A stretch of 64,000 nt of DNA from Nocardioides carbamazepini (GCF_024614185.1 NZ_JAHTLF010000015.1:507402-571401), one strand, 5' to 3'. Numbered from the stretch's first letter, positions 1-8,775 are shown. Program-made: numbers and translations. The notes: generated by a model not told the origin, from the sequence alone.

Positions 1-1196
1 TCACCCTCGCCGAGGCGGAGGCCATCGCCGCGGGCGAGGTCGGCTCCTGGCGGACGCTGGACGGGACCGACCGGCCGCTCCGCCTCGTCGCGAGCGCGCG
101 GGAGGTACGCCGGGACCGGTATGCCGTGGCCGTGGTCCCCGCCGCCGAGGTCGACGCCACCGTTCGGGCGGCGCGCGTCGGCGGCGTCGACCCGCTCCGG
201 CGACCGGCGGACTACCCGCTCCTCGTCGCCGGTCCGGCGCCACCGGCGGTGACCACGCTGAGCGTGGTCGGCGACGTCATGCTCGGCCGCCGGGTCGGTG
301 CCCGTGCCGCGGCGGCCGGCGACGCCGGCCTGCCCCTGCGCCCGCTCCAGCACCGGCTGCGCTCCGTCGACCTGACCATCGGCAACCTCGAGAACACCCT
401 GTCCGAGGACGGTCCGCCGCAGCAGGGCGGAGACTCCTTCGCCGCGCCGCCCGAGATCCTCGACGGGCTCGCCGACGCCGGCTTCGACGCGGTGTCCCTG
501 GCCAACAACCACACCGGCGACTTCGGCGAGCAGGCGTTCCTGGCGACGCTGGACCAACTCGCCGACGGCCCGGTCCGGTCCTTCGGAGCGGGACGCGACC
601 GGGCCGAGGCGGGCGCGGCGTACGTCGCCGAGCGCAACGGCGTGCGCTTCGCCTTCCTCGGCTTCAACGCCATCGGGGAGACGCCGCGGGCGACGGCCCG
701 TCGCCCCGGCGCGCTGTCGGTGCGGATGCCGCCGCGGACCGGTCCGCTCGTGGAGCGCGACCTCGCCCATGTCGAGGGTCTGGTCCGGCGAGTCGACGGC
801 GAGGTCGACGTGGTGGTGGTCCTCCCGCACTGGGGCACGCAGTACACCCATGTCGCCGAGCCCGTGCAGACGCAGGTCGCCCGCCGGCTGGTCGACGCCG
901 GTGCCGACCTCGTGGTCGGCGGACACCCGCACTGGGTGCAGGGCCTGGAGTGGTACGACGGCGCGCTGGTCGCGCACTCGCTGGGCAACTTCGTGTTCGA
1001 CATGGACTTCATGCCCCAGACCCAGCAGGGCGTCGTACTCGAGGCGGTGTTCTGGGGCAACGAGCTCAAGGGGTTCCGGCTGGTCCCGTACGTGATGGAC
1101 GGGGACTTCGCGCCGCGACCGGTGCGGGGTGCGGTGGCCGCCGACATCCTGGGGGACGTCTGGCGCCATGGTGGGGGCCCGTTCCTCAGCCCCTGA
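1..1196 (+). CDS. CapA/PgsA-family metallophosphatase-like protein (5' end outside window)
   Basis: The reading frame is open from base 3, so the true start lies upstream. From about base 250 the protein is a CapA (poly-gamma-glutamate synthesis) domain with the calcineurin-like motifs GDVMLGR, NLENTL, SLANNHTGDFGE, PHWGTQY, GGHPHWVQG and HSLGNFVFD, which hold the expected metal-ligand Asp, Asn and His residues. CapA proteins act at the cell surface in polyglutamate or capsule metabolism; the substrate here is unknown. The preceding coding part contains EAIAAGEVGSWRTLDG, which resembles the end of PstS-like phosphate-binding domains (family pattern roughly IxxGxIxNWxxLGG). The full protein may therefore be a binding-protein/CapA fusion; this is inference. 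It converges on the next gene with an 11-base overlap. Confidence 0.85.
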   Translation, partial: TLAEAEAIAAGEVGSWRTLDGTDRPLRLVASAREVRRDRYAVAVVPAAEVDATVRAARVGGVDPLRRPADYPLLVAGPAPPAVTTLSVVGDVMLGRRVGARAAAAGDAGLPLRPLQHRLRSVDLTIGNLENTLSEDGPPQQGGDSFAAPPEILDGLADAGFDAVSLANNHTGDFGEQAFLATLDQLADGPVRSFGAGRDRAEAGAAYVAERNGVRFAFLGFNAIGETPRATARRPGALSVRMPPRTGPLVERDLAHVEGLVRRVDGEVDVVVVLPHWGTQYTHVAEPVQTQVARRLVDAGADLVVGGHPHWVQGLEWYDGALVAHSLGNFVFDMDFMPQTQQGVVLEAVFWGNELKGFRLVPYVMDGDFAPRPVRGAVAADILGDVWRHGGGPFLSP

Positions 1197-2217
1197 GCCA
1201 GGCCAGGACCAGCCGGCCGACCCGGTCGAGCTGGCCGACGTCCACGAGACCGGGCAGGTCGCGGGCGTTGTGGTAGCCGGCGTACGGCGTGCTGCCGATC
1301 CGCAGCCCGGGCAGCCCGGCGCGGACGAACGACCAGTGATCGCTGGAGCGCTGCCCGCTCTCCGCGATGTGGCGCACCCCGGCCCGGCGCGCCGCCCGCA
1401 CCAGCGCGCCCGGCGGCTCGTCGGTCGCGCTGCCGACCGGCACGGCGGCTCCCACGCCGACCCGGTCCAGCGCCAGCATGCCGCGGACGGCCGCACGCTC
1501 GGGCTGGGTGAGTCCGGCGACGTAGTGGCGCGAGCCGTAGTGGTGGTCGTCGTCGGACGTGCCGCGCGGCTCCTCGGCACCGAAGAGCACGAGCACGACC
1601 GGCAGCCGCGCTCGCAGCTCGGTGCGCGCGAGCGCGAGCAGGACGCCGACGCCCGACGCGTTGTCCTCGGCGCCGGGCGAGACGGCCACGGTGTCGAGGT
1701 GGGCGCCCAGCACGAGGTGCGGCCGCGCGGGGTCGAAGCCGGGCGGCGCGGCGATCACGTTCTGGCTGCGGCCGGCGGCGACCGGAACGCCCCACGAGTC
1801 TCCCGCCGGCACGGTGAAGCGCTGGCGGCGGACGTCGTACCCGGCGGCGGTCAGCTCACCAGCCGCCCAGTCGGCGGCCGCCCGGAAGCCGGGACCGGTG
1901 GCCAGCCGTGGCCCGATCGTGCCGGCGAGGTGCTCCACCGCCGCGGAGGCCACCGCGGCATCGAAGGTGACGGGACGCGGCGCTGTCAGCTCCGCAGTAC
2001 GAGTCGCCGTAGGTGCGTTCGGTGGGGAGCCGGCCGGCCGGCGCGGATCGGCGGACGGGGTGCTGCAGCCCGCGGCGAGCGCGGCGAGAACGACCAGCGT
2101 CCCCGCCGCGCGCGGCAGCGTGGCGCACGGCGGCGCAGCCGCACGGCGCGAAGCCCGTGGGGCCGAGCTTGCGAGGCCCCGGGCGGCGAGCGTCGTATGC
2201 GACACGCTCGCGCCCAA
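1186..2217 (-). CDS. M28-family zinc aminopeptidase, lipoprotein
   Basis: Predicted exported zinc peptidase of family M28 (aminopeptidase Y/S type), removing N-terminal residues from peptides outside the membrane. The metal site is visible as GAHLDT (His, Asp), EDNASGVG (bridging Asp), FGAEEPRG (catalytic Glu pair), ALDRVG (Asp) and GYHNARDLPG (His). The N-terminus has a hydrophobic run ending LAALAAGC, a good lipobox, so the mature protein is probably lipid-anchored. The longest frame starts at a TTG at 2217, four bases after the sigA stop; a GTG at 2205 is an equally good start. It probably shares a transcript with sigA. The function is clear but the natural substrate is not. Confidence 0.88.
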   Translation of the reverse strand: MGASVSHTTLAARGLASSAPRASRRAAAPPCATLPRAAGTLVVLAALAAGCSTPSADPRRPAGSPPNAPTATRTAELTAPRPVTFDAAVASAAVEHLAGTIGPRLATGPGFRAAADWAAGELTAAGYDVRRQRFTVPAGDSWGVPVAAGRSQNVIAAPPGFDPARPHLVLGAHLDTVAVSPGAEDNASGVGVLLALARTELRARLPVVLVLFGAEEPRGTSDDDHHYGSRHYVAGLTQPERAAVRGMLALDRVGVGAAVPVGSATDEPPGALVRAARRAGVRHIAESGQRSSDHWSFVRAGLPGLRIGSTPYAGYHNARDLPGLVDVGQLDRVGRLVLAWLRG

Positions 2218-2221
2218 CCAA

Positions 2222-3703
2222 TCAGTCCAGGTAGTCGCGCAGGACCTGCGAACGCGACGGGTGCCGCAGCTTCGACATCGTCTTCGACTCGATCTGGCGG
2301 ATCCGCTCGCGGGTCACGCCGTAGACCTTGCCGATCTCGTCGAGCGTCTTCGGCTGGCCGTCGGTCAGGCCGAAGCGCATGCTGACGACGCCCGCCTCGC
2401 GCTCGGAGAGCGTGTCGAGGACGGCGTGCAGCTGCTCCTGCAGCAGCGTGAAGCTGACCGCGTCGGCCGGGACGATCGCCTCGGAGTCCTCGATCAGGTC
2501 GCCGAACTCGGAGTCGCCGTCCTCACCCAGGGGGGTGTGCAGCGAGATCGGCTCGCGGCCGTACTTCTGGACCTCGACGACCTTCTCCGGGGTCATGTCG
2601 AGCTCCTTGGCGAGCTCCTCCGGGGTCGGCTCGCGGCCGAGGTCCTGCAGCATCTGGCGCTGGACGCGGGCGAGCTTGTTGATGACCTCGACCATGTGCA
2701 CCGGGATCCGGATGGTGCGGGCCTGGTCGGCCATCGCGCGGGTGATCGCCTGACGGATCCACCAGGTGGCGTACGTCGAGAACTTGTAGCCCTTGGTGTA
2801 GTCGAACTTCTCGACCGCGCGGATCAGGCCGAGGTTGCCCTCCTGGATCAGGTCCAGGAAGAGCATGCCGCGACCGGTGTAGCGCTTGGCGAGCGAGACG
2901 ACGAGGCGCAGGTTGGCCTCGAGCAGGTGGTTCTTGGCGCGGCGACCGTCCTCCGCGATCCACTCGAGCTCCTCGCTGACCTTCGGCGAGAGCTTGCCGC
3001 CCTTGGCGAGCTTCTCGTCCGAGAACAGCCCGGCCTCGATCCGCTTGGCGAGCTCGACCTCCATCTCGGCGTTGAGGAGCGGCACCTTGCCGATCTGCTT
3101 GAGGTAGTCCTTGACCGGGTCGGCGGTGGCGCCGGCGACCATGACCTGCTGGGCAGGCTCGTCGGTCTCGTCGGCGGCCGACACGACGAACGAGGACGTG
3201 GCGCTGGCCTCCTCCTCGTCCTCCTTGATGCTGGGGTCGGCGACGACGTCCTTCTCGAACTGCTCGTCGGGGATGTCCGGCAGGATCTTCTTGCCGTCGG
3301 GGCCCACGGCGGGGGCCTTCGCCTCGCCGGAGCCGGCCGGAGCCGCCTTCGCGGCAGGGGCCTTCGGCGCCGGGGTGGGCGCGGGCGCTGCCTTCTTCGC
3401 GGGGGCGGCCGGCTTCGGGGCCGGCGCCTTCTTGGTGGTCGTCGCGGTGGCCGACGCCGTCTTGCGCGCGGCCGCGGCCACGGCGCGCTGCTCGACGGGC
3501 GAGTCGAGCTCGACGGAGATGCCGAGGCCCGACAGGTGGGCCATCAGGGACTTCAGCTGCGCGGGGGCGACCTCAGCGGCGGCGAATGCCTGGCGGAGGT
3601 CCTCCGCCCCGACGCGGCCCATCGGCGCGGCGCGCTCGATCAGGGCCGCGATCGACGGGTGGCTGAGCAGTGCGGGTGGGACCGAACGATGGCTCGAAGA
3701 CAC
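2222..3703 (-). CDS. sigA: Primary sigma factor of RNA polymerase (SigA/HrdB type)
   Basis: Housekeeping sigma-70 that directs RNA polymerase to vegetative promoters. About 493 residues. Region 1.2 ([14 protein letters not shown]) begins near residue 195. Region 2 contains [20 protein letters not shown] and [14 protein letters not shown], the core-binding and -10 recognition helices. Region 3 follows, and region 4 ends with [20 protein letters not shown], the -35 recognition helix. Residues about 85-135 are an Ala/Lys/Pro-rich linker typical of actinobacterial SigA. I prefer the GTG at 3703, because GAGAGG lies five bases upstream, over the in-frame GTG at 3709 that overlaps this ribosome site. 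It is the first gene of the unit with the M28 peptidase. A TTGACA (3752-3757) and TAGAAC (3725-3730) lie upstream, but 21 bases apart. Confidence 0.97.
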   Translation of the reverse strand: MSSSHRSVPPALLSHPSIAALIERAAPMGRVGAEDLRQAFAAAEVAPAQLKSLMAHLSGLGISVELDSPVEQRAVAAAARKTASATATTTKKAPAPKPAAPAKKAAPAPTPAPKAPAAKAAPAGSGEAKAPAVGPDGKKILPDIPDEQFEKDVVADPSIKEDEEEASATSSFVVSAADETDEPAQQVMVAGATADPVKDYLKQIGKVPLLNAEMEVELAKRIEAGLFSDEKLAKGGKLSPKVSEELEWIAEDGRRAKNHLLEANLRLVVSLAKRYTGRGMLFLDLIQEGNLGLIRAVEKFDYTKGYKFSTYATWWIRQAITRAMADQARTIRIPVHMVEVINKLARVQRQMLQDLGREPTPEELAKELDMTPEKVVEVQKYGREPISLHTPLGEDGDSEFGDLIEDSEAIVPADAVSFTLLQEQLHAVLDTLSEREAGVVSMRFGLTDGQPKTLDEIGKVYGVTRERIRQIESKTMSKLRHPSRSQVLRDYLD

Positions 3704-3856
3704 GAACACCTCTCGATGCTGACGGTTCTAGGGCGCGGCAAAGACCGGAGGTGTCAAGACCGCTTCCGACATTCTGCCACGACGTCCCCAGCCCCTCGCC
3801 CATCGGGGCTCAGCGCCGGTTCAGCACAGGCTCAGGTCCCGCTCAGGAACCGGGGC

Positions 3857-4420
3857 TCAGCCCGCCTTGGCGGCGGCCTTCGCCGCCTTCTTGTAGTCAC
3901 GCACCTTCTGCAGCGACACGGGGTCCACCACGTCGGCGACCGAGCGGAAGCCCGCCAGCGCGTAGTCCCCCGCCGCCTTCTCCCAGCCCGCCGGCCGGAC
4001 GTCGAGCTGCTTGGCCACCAGGGCGGTGAAGATCTTGGCCTTCTGGGCCCCGAACCCCGGCAGCGCCTGGATCCGCTTGAGCAGGTCCTTCCCGTCGACG
4101 GCCTCCGTCCACAGCCGTGAGGCGTCGCCGCCGTACTGCTCCACCACGATGCGGGCCAGCTCCTGCAGCCGGGCCGCCATCGAGCCCGGGAACCGGTGGA
4201 TCGCCGGCGTGGTCGAGCACAGCGCCGCGAACTCCTCCGGGTCCGCCGCCGCGATCGCCGCCGGGTCGAAGCTGCCGAACCGGCCGACCACCTTCTGCGG
4301 ACCCATGAAGGCGTGCTCCATCGGGTACTGCTGGTCGAGCATCATCCCGACCAGCAGGGCGAAGGGATTGGAGCTCAGCAGCTCGTCGGCCGCCGGGTCG
4401 TCGGTGATGTGGATGGCCAT
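3857..4420 (-). CDS. HhH-GPD-type base-excision repair family protein
   Basis: Small helix-hairpin-helix protein of the HhH-GPD DNA glycosylase superfamily, 187 residues. The hairpin motif is ALPGFGAQKAKIF near residue 130; the N-terminus carries the family's SNPFALLVGMMLDQQ block. Such short actinobacterial members are annotated as base-excision repair proteins, but a substrate has not been assigned to this type and I cannot identify a convincing catalytic Asp. The ATG at 4420 is chosen because an AGGA motif precedes it and because an earlier start would run into the next gene. It lies downstream of, and in the same direction as, the TetR gene, and 153 bases after the sigA start. Confidence 0.8.
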   Translation of the reverse strand: MAIHITDDPAADELLSSNPFALLVGMMLDQQYPMEHAFMGPQKVVGRFGSFDPAAIAAADPEEFAALCSTTPAIHRFPGSMAARLQELARIVVEQYGGDASRLWTEAVDGKDLLKRIQALPGFGAQKAKIFTALVAKQLDVRPAGWEKAAGDYALAGFRSVADVVDPVSLQKVRDYKKAAKAAAKAG

Positions 4421-4463
4421 GGGGACATCCTGCCCCACAGCTGCCCGCCCGCGCCGGGTGCCG

Positions 4464-5096
4464 TCACAGCCGCTCCAGGCTCTCGAGCAGGTGCGCCCGC
4501 AGCACGGGCCAGGTGGGGTGCGCGCCGGCGGCGCCGGGGATGGCGGCGACCAGGACCGTGCCGCGGACCGTGGCCATGGCGATCTGGACGAAGTCGGCGA
4601 ACCCGTCTCGCCCGGCGTACGACGGCAGGGCGCCGGCGGCGATGCCCTGGACCTCACCCATGCCGCCGCACACGATCTCGGCGACCCGCTGGGCGAGGGC
4701 CGGCTCGGTGCGGGCGACGTTGAAGAGCTCGAGGACGGCGGGGGTGATCGGGAGATGGTGGATCTCCCAGATCAGGTCGAGCAGCGCGCCGGCGCGCTCA
4801 CGCTCGGTGCCGACGTCGAGGCCACGGGTGCCGGCGTCGACGAGGAGCTGCTCGACGAGGCGGACCATGGCGGCGTCGACGAGGGCGGCCTTGGTCGGGA
4901 AGTAGTGCTGTTGGGCCCCCTGACTGACGCCGGCGCGCTCGGCGACGCGGCGGGTGGTCGTGGCGACGTACCCGTCCTCGGCGAGGCACTCGATGGTCGC
5001 GTCCAGGAGCCGCTCGGTGGTCGCGGCGCGGCGGTCGACCTGGCGGCGGCCGCCGTTCGTCCCCCTGGCCGTCCCTCCGGTCGTCCCCGCTGCCAT
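4464..5096 (-). CDS. TetR-family transcriptional regulator
   Basis: A one-component repressor of 210 residues. The N-terminal DNA-binding domain shows the TetR pattern ATTERLLDATIECLAEDGY followed by the recognition unit TTTRRVAERAGVSQGAQQHYF at about residues 35-60. The C-terminal ligand domain is not recognisable to a known effector class. It is divergent from an SDR/Old-Yellow-Enzyme operon whose promoter carries two near-identical palindromes (5130-5145 and 5147-5162), so it most likely represses that operon and possibly itself. The ATG at 5096 is preferred; longer starts at up to 5165 would place coding sequence over the operators. Confidence 0.87.
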   Translation of the reverse strand: MAAGTTGGTARGTNGGRRQVDRRAATTERLLDATIECLAEDGYVATTTRRVAERAGVSQGAQQHYFPTKAALVDAAMVRLVEQLLVDAGTRGLDVGTERERAGALLDLIWEIHHLPITPAVLELFNVARTEPALAQRVAEIVCGGMGEVQGIAAGALPSYAGRDGFADFVQIAMATVRGTVLVAAIPGAAGAHPTWPVLRAHLLESLERL

Positions 5097-5129
5097 GGCG
5101 CGATCGTGGCGCACGTCTCGCCGCATTTG

Positions 5130-5145
5130 CAAGTCGAATGACTTG
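5130..5145. promoter_or_regulatory. TetR operator candidate, copy 1
   Basis: Perfect inverted repeat CAAGTC-GAAT-GACTTG between the divergent TetR and SDR genes. It overlaps the -35 box of the SDR promoter. Confidence 0.6.
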
Positions 5146-5172
5146 TCAAGTCGCCTGACTGGCAACTAGGTT
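5143..5172 (+). promoter_or_regulatory. Leaderless promoter of the SDR/OYE operon
   Basis: TTGTCA at 5143-5148 and TAGGTT at 5167-5172 are 18 bases apart. The ATG at 5180 lies seven bases after the -10 box, so the mRNA should start at or next to the start codon. No ribosome-binding site is visible. Confidence 0.6.
5147..5162. promoter_or_regulatory. TetR operator candidate, copy 2
   Basis: CAAGTC-GCCT-GACTGG, one mismatch from copy 1 and 17 bases away centre to centre, lying in the spacer between -35 and -10. Two dimers could bind side by side. Confidence 0.5.
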
Positions 5173-5179
5173 GCCGGCC

Positions 5180-6055
5180 ATGAAGGACTTCCGGGACAAG
5201 GTCGCCGCCGTCACCGGCGCGGGGTCGGGCATCGGCCGGGCGCTCGCCCTCCAGCTCGCGGGCGAGGGGGCGCGGGTCGCGATCAGCGACTGGGACGCCG
5301 CCGGCCTCGCCGAGACCGTGACCCTCCTCGAGGAGCGAGGCGCAACGCCGCACAGCACGGTGCTCGACGTACGGGACCGGGCGGCCGTGCACGCGTGGGC
5401 CGACGCGATCGCCGCCCACTTCGGCAGCGTCAACCTGATCGTCAACAACGCCGGCATCACCATCTTCGGGACCGTCGAGGAGAGCCCCTACGAGGACATC
5501 GAGAAGGTCCTCGACGTCGACTTCTGGGGCGTCGTCCACGGCACCAAGGCGTTCCTCCCCCACCTGACCGCCTCGGGCGATGGTCACGTCGTCAACATCT
5601 CCAGCATCTTCGGCCTGTTCGGCGTGCCGACGCAGAGCTCCTACAACGCCGCGAAGTTCGCGGTGCGGGGGTTCACCGAGGCACTGCGCCAGGAGATGCT
5701 CGTCGACGGCCGTCCCGTCGGCGTCACGTGCGTCCACCCCGGCGGGATCCGGACCAATATCGTCAACAACGCGACAGCCAGCAACGCCGCCGACATCTCC
5801 GGCATCGCCCGGGTCTTCGAGGAGAGGCTCACCCGCACCTCCCCCGAGTCCGCGGCACGCACCATCCTGCGCGGGGTGCGCCACCGACGGCCCAAGGTGC
5901 TCATCGGAGCCGACGCCGTCGCGGTCGACCTCGTCGTGCGCGCCCTCGGGGCGGCGTACCAGCGTCCGTTCGCGGCCGTGTCGCGCCGGCTCACCGCCTC
6001 GCTCAAGGCCCCCGCCTCGCTACCGCCCACCTCCCGGAAGCAGGTCTCCGCATGA
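5180..6055 (+). CDS. Short-chain dehydrogenase/reductase
   Basis: Classical SDR of 291 residues that transfers hydride between NAD(P) and a hydroxyl/keto substrate. The cofactor motif is TGAGSGIGRA (residues about 11-20). NNAG, the catalytic Ser in NISSIFG, and YNAAK (catalytic Tyr and Lys) are all present. ISDWDAAG after the second strand has an acidic residue, which favours NAD(H). The substrate is unknown; the C-terminal extension resembles the SDR subgroup often annotated as acetoin dehydrogenase or oxidoreductase. The ATG at 5180 is chosen because a TANNNT box lies seven bases before it; the in-frame TTG at 5171 would overlap that box. It overlaps the OYE gene by four bases (ATGA), so the two are translationally coupled. 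Confidence 0.92.
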   Translation: MKDFRDKVAAVTGAGSGIGRALALQLAGEGARVAISDWDAAGLAETVTLLEERGATPHSTVLDVRDRAAVHAWADAIAAHFGSVNLIVNNAGITIFGTVEESPYEDIEKVLDVDFWGVVHGTKAFLPHLTASGDGHVVNISSIFGLFGVPTQSSYNAAKFAVRGFTEALRQEMLVDGRPVGVTCVHPGGIRTNIVNNATASNAADISGIARVFEERLTRTSPESAARTILRGVRHRRPKVLIGADAVAVDLVVRALGAAYQRPFAAVSRRLTASLKAPASLPPTSRKQVSA

Positions 6056-7296
6056 CCACGCACCTCGGCTCGCCGATCGCGCTGCCCAGCGGACAGAAGC
6101 TCGCCAACCGGTTCATGAAGTCGGCGCTGAGCGAGTCGCTGGGCGACCGCGACGGCGGGCCGTCGGAACGGCTGGAGCGGCTCTACGGGCGCTGGGCGGG
6201 CGGTGGCTACGGCCTGGTCGTCACCGGGAACGTGATGGTCGACCGCCGTCATCTCGGAGAGCCCGGCAACGTGGTGATCGAGGACGACCGCCACCTCGAC
6301 CGGCTGCGGGCGTGGGCGTCCGGCTTCCAGGACGGCGGCACTCCCCTGTGGATGCAGGTCAACCACCCGGGCCGCCAGGCCAACGCCCTCGTCGGCCGCA
6401 ACCGCCCGGTCGCGCCGAGCGCGATCCAGGCCAAGGTGCCGGGTTCGGTGAGGCCGCGGGCGCTGGAGGACGCCGAGATCCGCGAGATCGTCGACCGGTA
6501 CGCCGCCGCCGCGGCCGTCGCGGAGCAGGCCGGCTTCGCGGGCGTGCAGATCCACGGCGCGCACGGCTACCTGGTCACCCAGTTCCTCTCCCCGCGCACC
6601 AACCAGCGCGACGACGCCTGGGGCGGCGACCCCGAGCGGCGCCGCCGGTTCGTGCTCGAGGTGCTGCGCGCGATCCGGGCGACGACGTCGCGCGGGTTCG
6701 GGATCGGGATCAAGCTCAACTCCGCGGACTTCCAGCGCGGTGGGTTCACCGAGGAGGAGTCCCGCGAGGTCGTCCGGGCGCTCGTCGCCGACGGCATCGA
6801 CCTGATCGAGATCAGCGGCGGCTCCTACGAGGCCCCCGCGATGATGGGCACGATGCGCGCCTCGACCGCCGCGCGGGAGGCCTACTTCCTGGAGTACGCC
6901 GCGTCGGTGCGCGATCTGGCCGGCGACGTACCGATCGCCGTGACGGGCGGCTTCCGCTCCACCGCCGCCATGGAGGCCGCTGTCGCGTCCGACGACTGCG
7001 ACATCGTGGGCCTGGGCCGCCCGACCTGCCTGCTCCCCGACGCCCCACGTGCGATCCTGCAGCACGGCCTCACCACGCTGCCGAGCGCGCGGGTGAAGGC
7101 CGGCCTGCGGCCGGTGCTCGGCAAGGTCGCCAATCTCAAGCAGCTCGACGGCGCGCTCGACCTGTCCTGGCACACCGACCAGCTGCACCGGCTGGGCGCC
7201 GGCAAGGAGCCCGACCCCGACCGCTCCTGGGCCGAGGCCGCGCTGTGGCTGGGCCTGCGCAACGGGCCGGGGGCGTTCCGCGCCAAGCGCGGCTGA
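6052..7296 (+). CDS. NADH:flavin oxidoreductase, Old Yellow Enzyme family
   Basis: FMN-dependent ene-reductase-like enzyme of 414 residues that reduces activated C=C bonds or enoyl substrates. The barrel is recognisable from NRFMKSALSE at the N-terminus, QVNHPGRQ, QIHGAHGYLVTQFLSPRTNQRDD (the His/Asn and phosphate-binding region), GIKLNSADF, EISGGSYE, and VTGGFRS for FMN phosphate binding. It is most like the bacterial 2,4-dienoyl-CoA reductase/NADH oxidase N-terminal domain but lacks the C-terminal Fe-S/FAD part, as stand-alone members do. Coupling to the SDR suggests the two act in sequence on one substrate, probably a lipid or xenobiotic, under the divergent TetR. Confidence 0.93.
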   Translation: MTTHLGSPIALPSGQKLANRFMKSALSESLGDRDGGPSERLERLYGRWAGGGYGLVVTGNVMVDRRHLGEPGNVVIEDDRHLDRLRAWASGFQDGGTPLWMQVNHPGRQANALVGRNRPVAPSAIQAKVPGSVRPRALEDAEIREIVDRYAAAAAVAEQAGFAGVQIHGAHGYLVTQFLSPRTNQRDDAWGGDPERRRRFVLEVLRAIRATTSRGFGIGIKLNSADFQRGGFTEEESREVVRALVADGIDLIEISGGSYEAPAMMGTMRASTAAREAYFLEYAASVRDLAGDVPIAVTGGFRSTAAMEAAVASDDCDIVGLGRPTCLLPDAPRAILQHGLTTLPSARVKAGLRPVLGKVANLKQLDGALDLSWHTDQLHRLGAGKEPDPDRSWAEAALWLGLRNGPGAFRAKRG

Positions 7297-7306
7297 CCCC
7301 GACGGG

Positions 7307-7618
7307 TCAGGCCCTCCAGTCCAGGAGGATCCCGCCGGCGGTGATGGCGGCCCACCACCACAGGAACGAGACGATCCCGAGCACGACCGTCCGCTTCGGG
7401 TGCGAGCTCCACCAGACGAAGCAGAGCACGAACATGGCCAGCCAGGTCAGCAGCAGGACGACGACCGCCCACGCCGGCGCGAGCAGTCCGGCGGCGGCGT
7501 ACAGGAAGAACGACGAGACCAGCAGCACCAGCCCGACGAACGGCCACGGAGAGATCCGCCGCCCGGTCGCAGGGTCGATCGCCACCGGGCGGATCCGGCG
7601 GCGGCGGGAGAAGGCCAA
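7307..7618 (-). CDS. Small membrane protein, unknown function
   Basis: 103 residues with three hydrophobic helices: FVGLVLLVSSFFLYAAAGLL, a Trp/Val/Leu segment, and a third near FLWWWAAITAGG. A basic N-terminus suggests cytoplasmic location of that end. No family is recognised. The start is a TTG at 7618, four bases after the stop of the upstream 64-residue gene, which supplies translation by coupling. Convergent with the OYE gene. Confidence 0.6.
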   Translation of the reverse strand: MAFSRRRRIRPVAIDPATGRRISPWPFVGLVLLVSSFFLYAAAGLLAPAWAVVVLLLTWLAMFVLCFVWWSSHPKRTVVLGIVSFLWWWAAITAGGILLDWRA

Positions 7619-7622
7619 CGGA

Positions 7623-7817
7623 CTACTTGTCCTCGACCTCGTCGTTCCAGGCCGGGTCCTCGTCCCAGGCCTCGGTGCGCTCGGCGGCCTTCTCCAGCGC
7701 GCGGGACGCCTCGGCCTCCGTGGGATAGGGACCGAGGCGGTCCTTGTTGGGACAGCCCTCGACGCCCTCGACGCGGTGGTGGGTCAGGCAGAACCAGTAC
7801 TCGTTGTCCGCGGACAT
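7623..7817 (-). CDS. Conserved small protein, unknown function
   Basis: 64 residues, acidic C-terminus. The N-terminal part has EYWFCLTHHRVEG and a Cys at EGCPNKDRLGPY, a pattern I know from conserved actinobacterial hypotheticals (a Cys, two His and a second Cys, possibly a metal site), followed by an amphipathic helix EAEASRALEKAAERTEAW. Its function is not known. The ATG at 7817 follows a TAGGTT box by six bases, so a leaderless transcript is likely even though the TPR gene lies just upstream. Confidence 0.7.
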   Translation of the reverse strand: MSADNEYWFCLTHHRVEGVEGCPNKDRLGPYPTEAEASRALEKAAERTEAWDEDPAWNDEVEDK

Positions 7818-7823
7818 GATCCG

Positions 7824-7829
7824 AACCTA
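7824..7829 (-). promoter_or_regulatory. -10 box (TAGGTT) of a leaderless gene
   Basis: TAGGTT followed by six bases and the ATG at 7817. The TAG of the box is also the stop codon of the upstream TPR gene. Confidence 0.45.
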
Positions 7830-8249
7830 CTGCAGGCGACCGGCCAGCCGCTCCACCCGCAGTACGTCGTACTCGTGCTCGGCGTCGCCCGTCATCGCCG
7901 CCGCCAGTCGCAGGTGCGGCAGCGCGTCGTCGTACCTCGACTGCCGCTCCAGGGCCCGCCCCAGCGCGTGCCGGCTCCACGCGTCGACCGGGTCCTCGGC
8001 GACCAGCCCGGCCAGCTCGTCGGCGGCCTTCTGCAGCTGGGCACGCATGAGGTACGCCCATGCCCGCAGCGACCGCAGCCCGCGGTTGTCGGGCTCCTCC
8101 TCCAGCGCGGGCTCGAGGACCTCGAGAGCCTCGCGCGGTGCCCGCCGAGAGAGGAGGTCATGGGCGGTCCGGTACGCCGCCTCGTGCCGCTCGGTCGCAC
8201 CCGGGAACAGGATCGGTGGGAGCACCTTGATCTCGGGCATGTCGTTCAT
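7827..8249 (-). CDS. Tetratricopeptide-repeat protein
   Basis: 140 residues built of helical TPR-like repeats, for example AYRTAHDLLSRRAPREALEV, DNRGLRSLRAWAYLMRAQ and DAWSRHALGRALERQSRYDD. TPR proteins are protein-interaction scaffolds; no partner is indicated. The ATG at 8249 is preceded by GAGGACC, a clear ribosome-binding site, so I use it rather than any longer frame, which would run through the RNase P RNA gene on the other strand. Divergent from rnpB. Confidence 0.8.
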   Translation of the reverse strand: MNDMPEIKVLPPILFPGATERHEAAYRTAHDLLSRRAPREALEVLEPALEEEPDNRGLRSLRAWAYLMRAQLQKAADELAGLVAEDPVDAWSRHALGRALERQSRYDDALPHLRLAAAMTGDAEHEYDVLRVERLAGRLQ

Positions 8250-8298
8250 GTGGTCCTCAACTGTCCTCGAGGGTGTCTTGTTCCCTACAGTGGTCCGC

Positions 8299-8679
8299 GG
8301 ACGGGCTGGCCGGGCGACCGCGTGATCCATCGCCGTGAGGCGTCGGATCCCGAGGAAAGTCCGGGCTCCACAGAGCAGGGTGGTGGGTAACACCCACCCG
8401 GGGTGACCCGCGGGAAAGTGCCACAGAGAACAGACCGCCTCACCCCTCCCGAGGGGCGGGGTAAGGGTGAAACGGTGGGGCAAGAGCCCACCAGTGCGCC
8501 GGGCGACCGGCACAGCTAGGCAAACCCCACCCGGAGCAAGACCAGACAGCACACGTTCGAGGGCGGCTCGTCCGAGTGTGCGGGTAGGTCGCTCGAGGCT
8601 GTCGGCAACGGCAGCCCTAGATGGATGGTCGCCCCCTTGGTAACAGGGGACAGAACCCGGCTTACAGGCCAGCCCGTCC
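8299..8679 (+). ncRNA. rnpB: RNase P RNA (M1 RNA, type A)
   Basis: Catalytic RNA that trims the 5' leader of pre-tRNAs. The two ends pair as P1: ACGGGCTGGCC (8301-8311) with GGCCAGCCCGT (8668-8677). Universal core blocks are present: GAGGAAAGTCCGGGCTCCA near 8351, ACAGAGAACAGACC near 8422, GGGTGAAACGGTG near 8466, and the 3' core ending ACAGAACCCGGCTTA near 8650. The GGTAA at 8639 region and length of about 380 bases fit the high-GC type A form. No CDS lies in it. Confidence 0.95.
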
Positions 8680-8775
8680 CCTATCACCACTCTGACGTCC
8701 AACAGACTCCCGATCTCCGGGAGACACGGAGTCAGGCATCTGACAGAAGAAGCCAGCATGGAGGCCGAAGGCCCC

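Noticed and set aside
3725..3757. TTGACA and TAGAAC as a strong sigA promoter
   Set aside because: The spacing is 21 bases, outside the working range; kept only as a remark under sigA.
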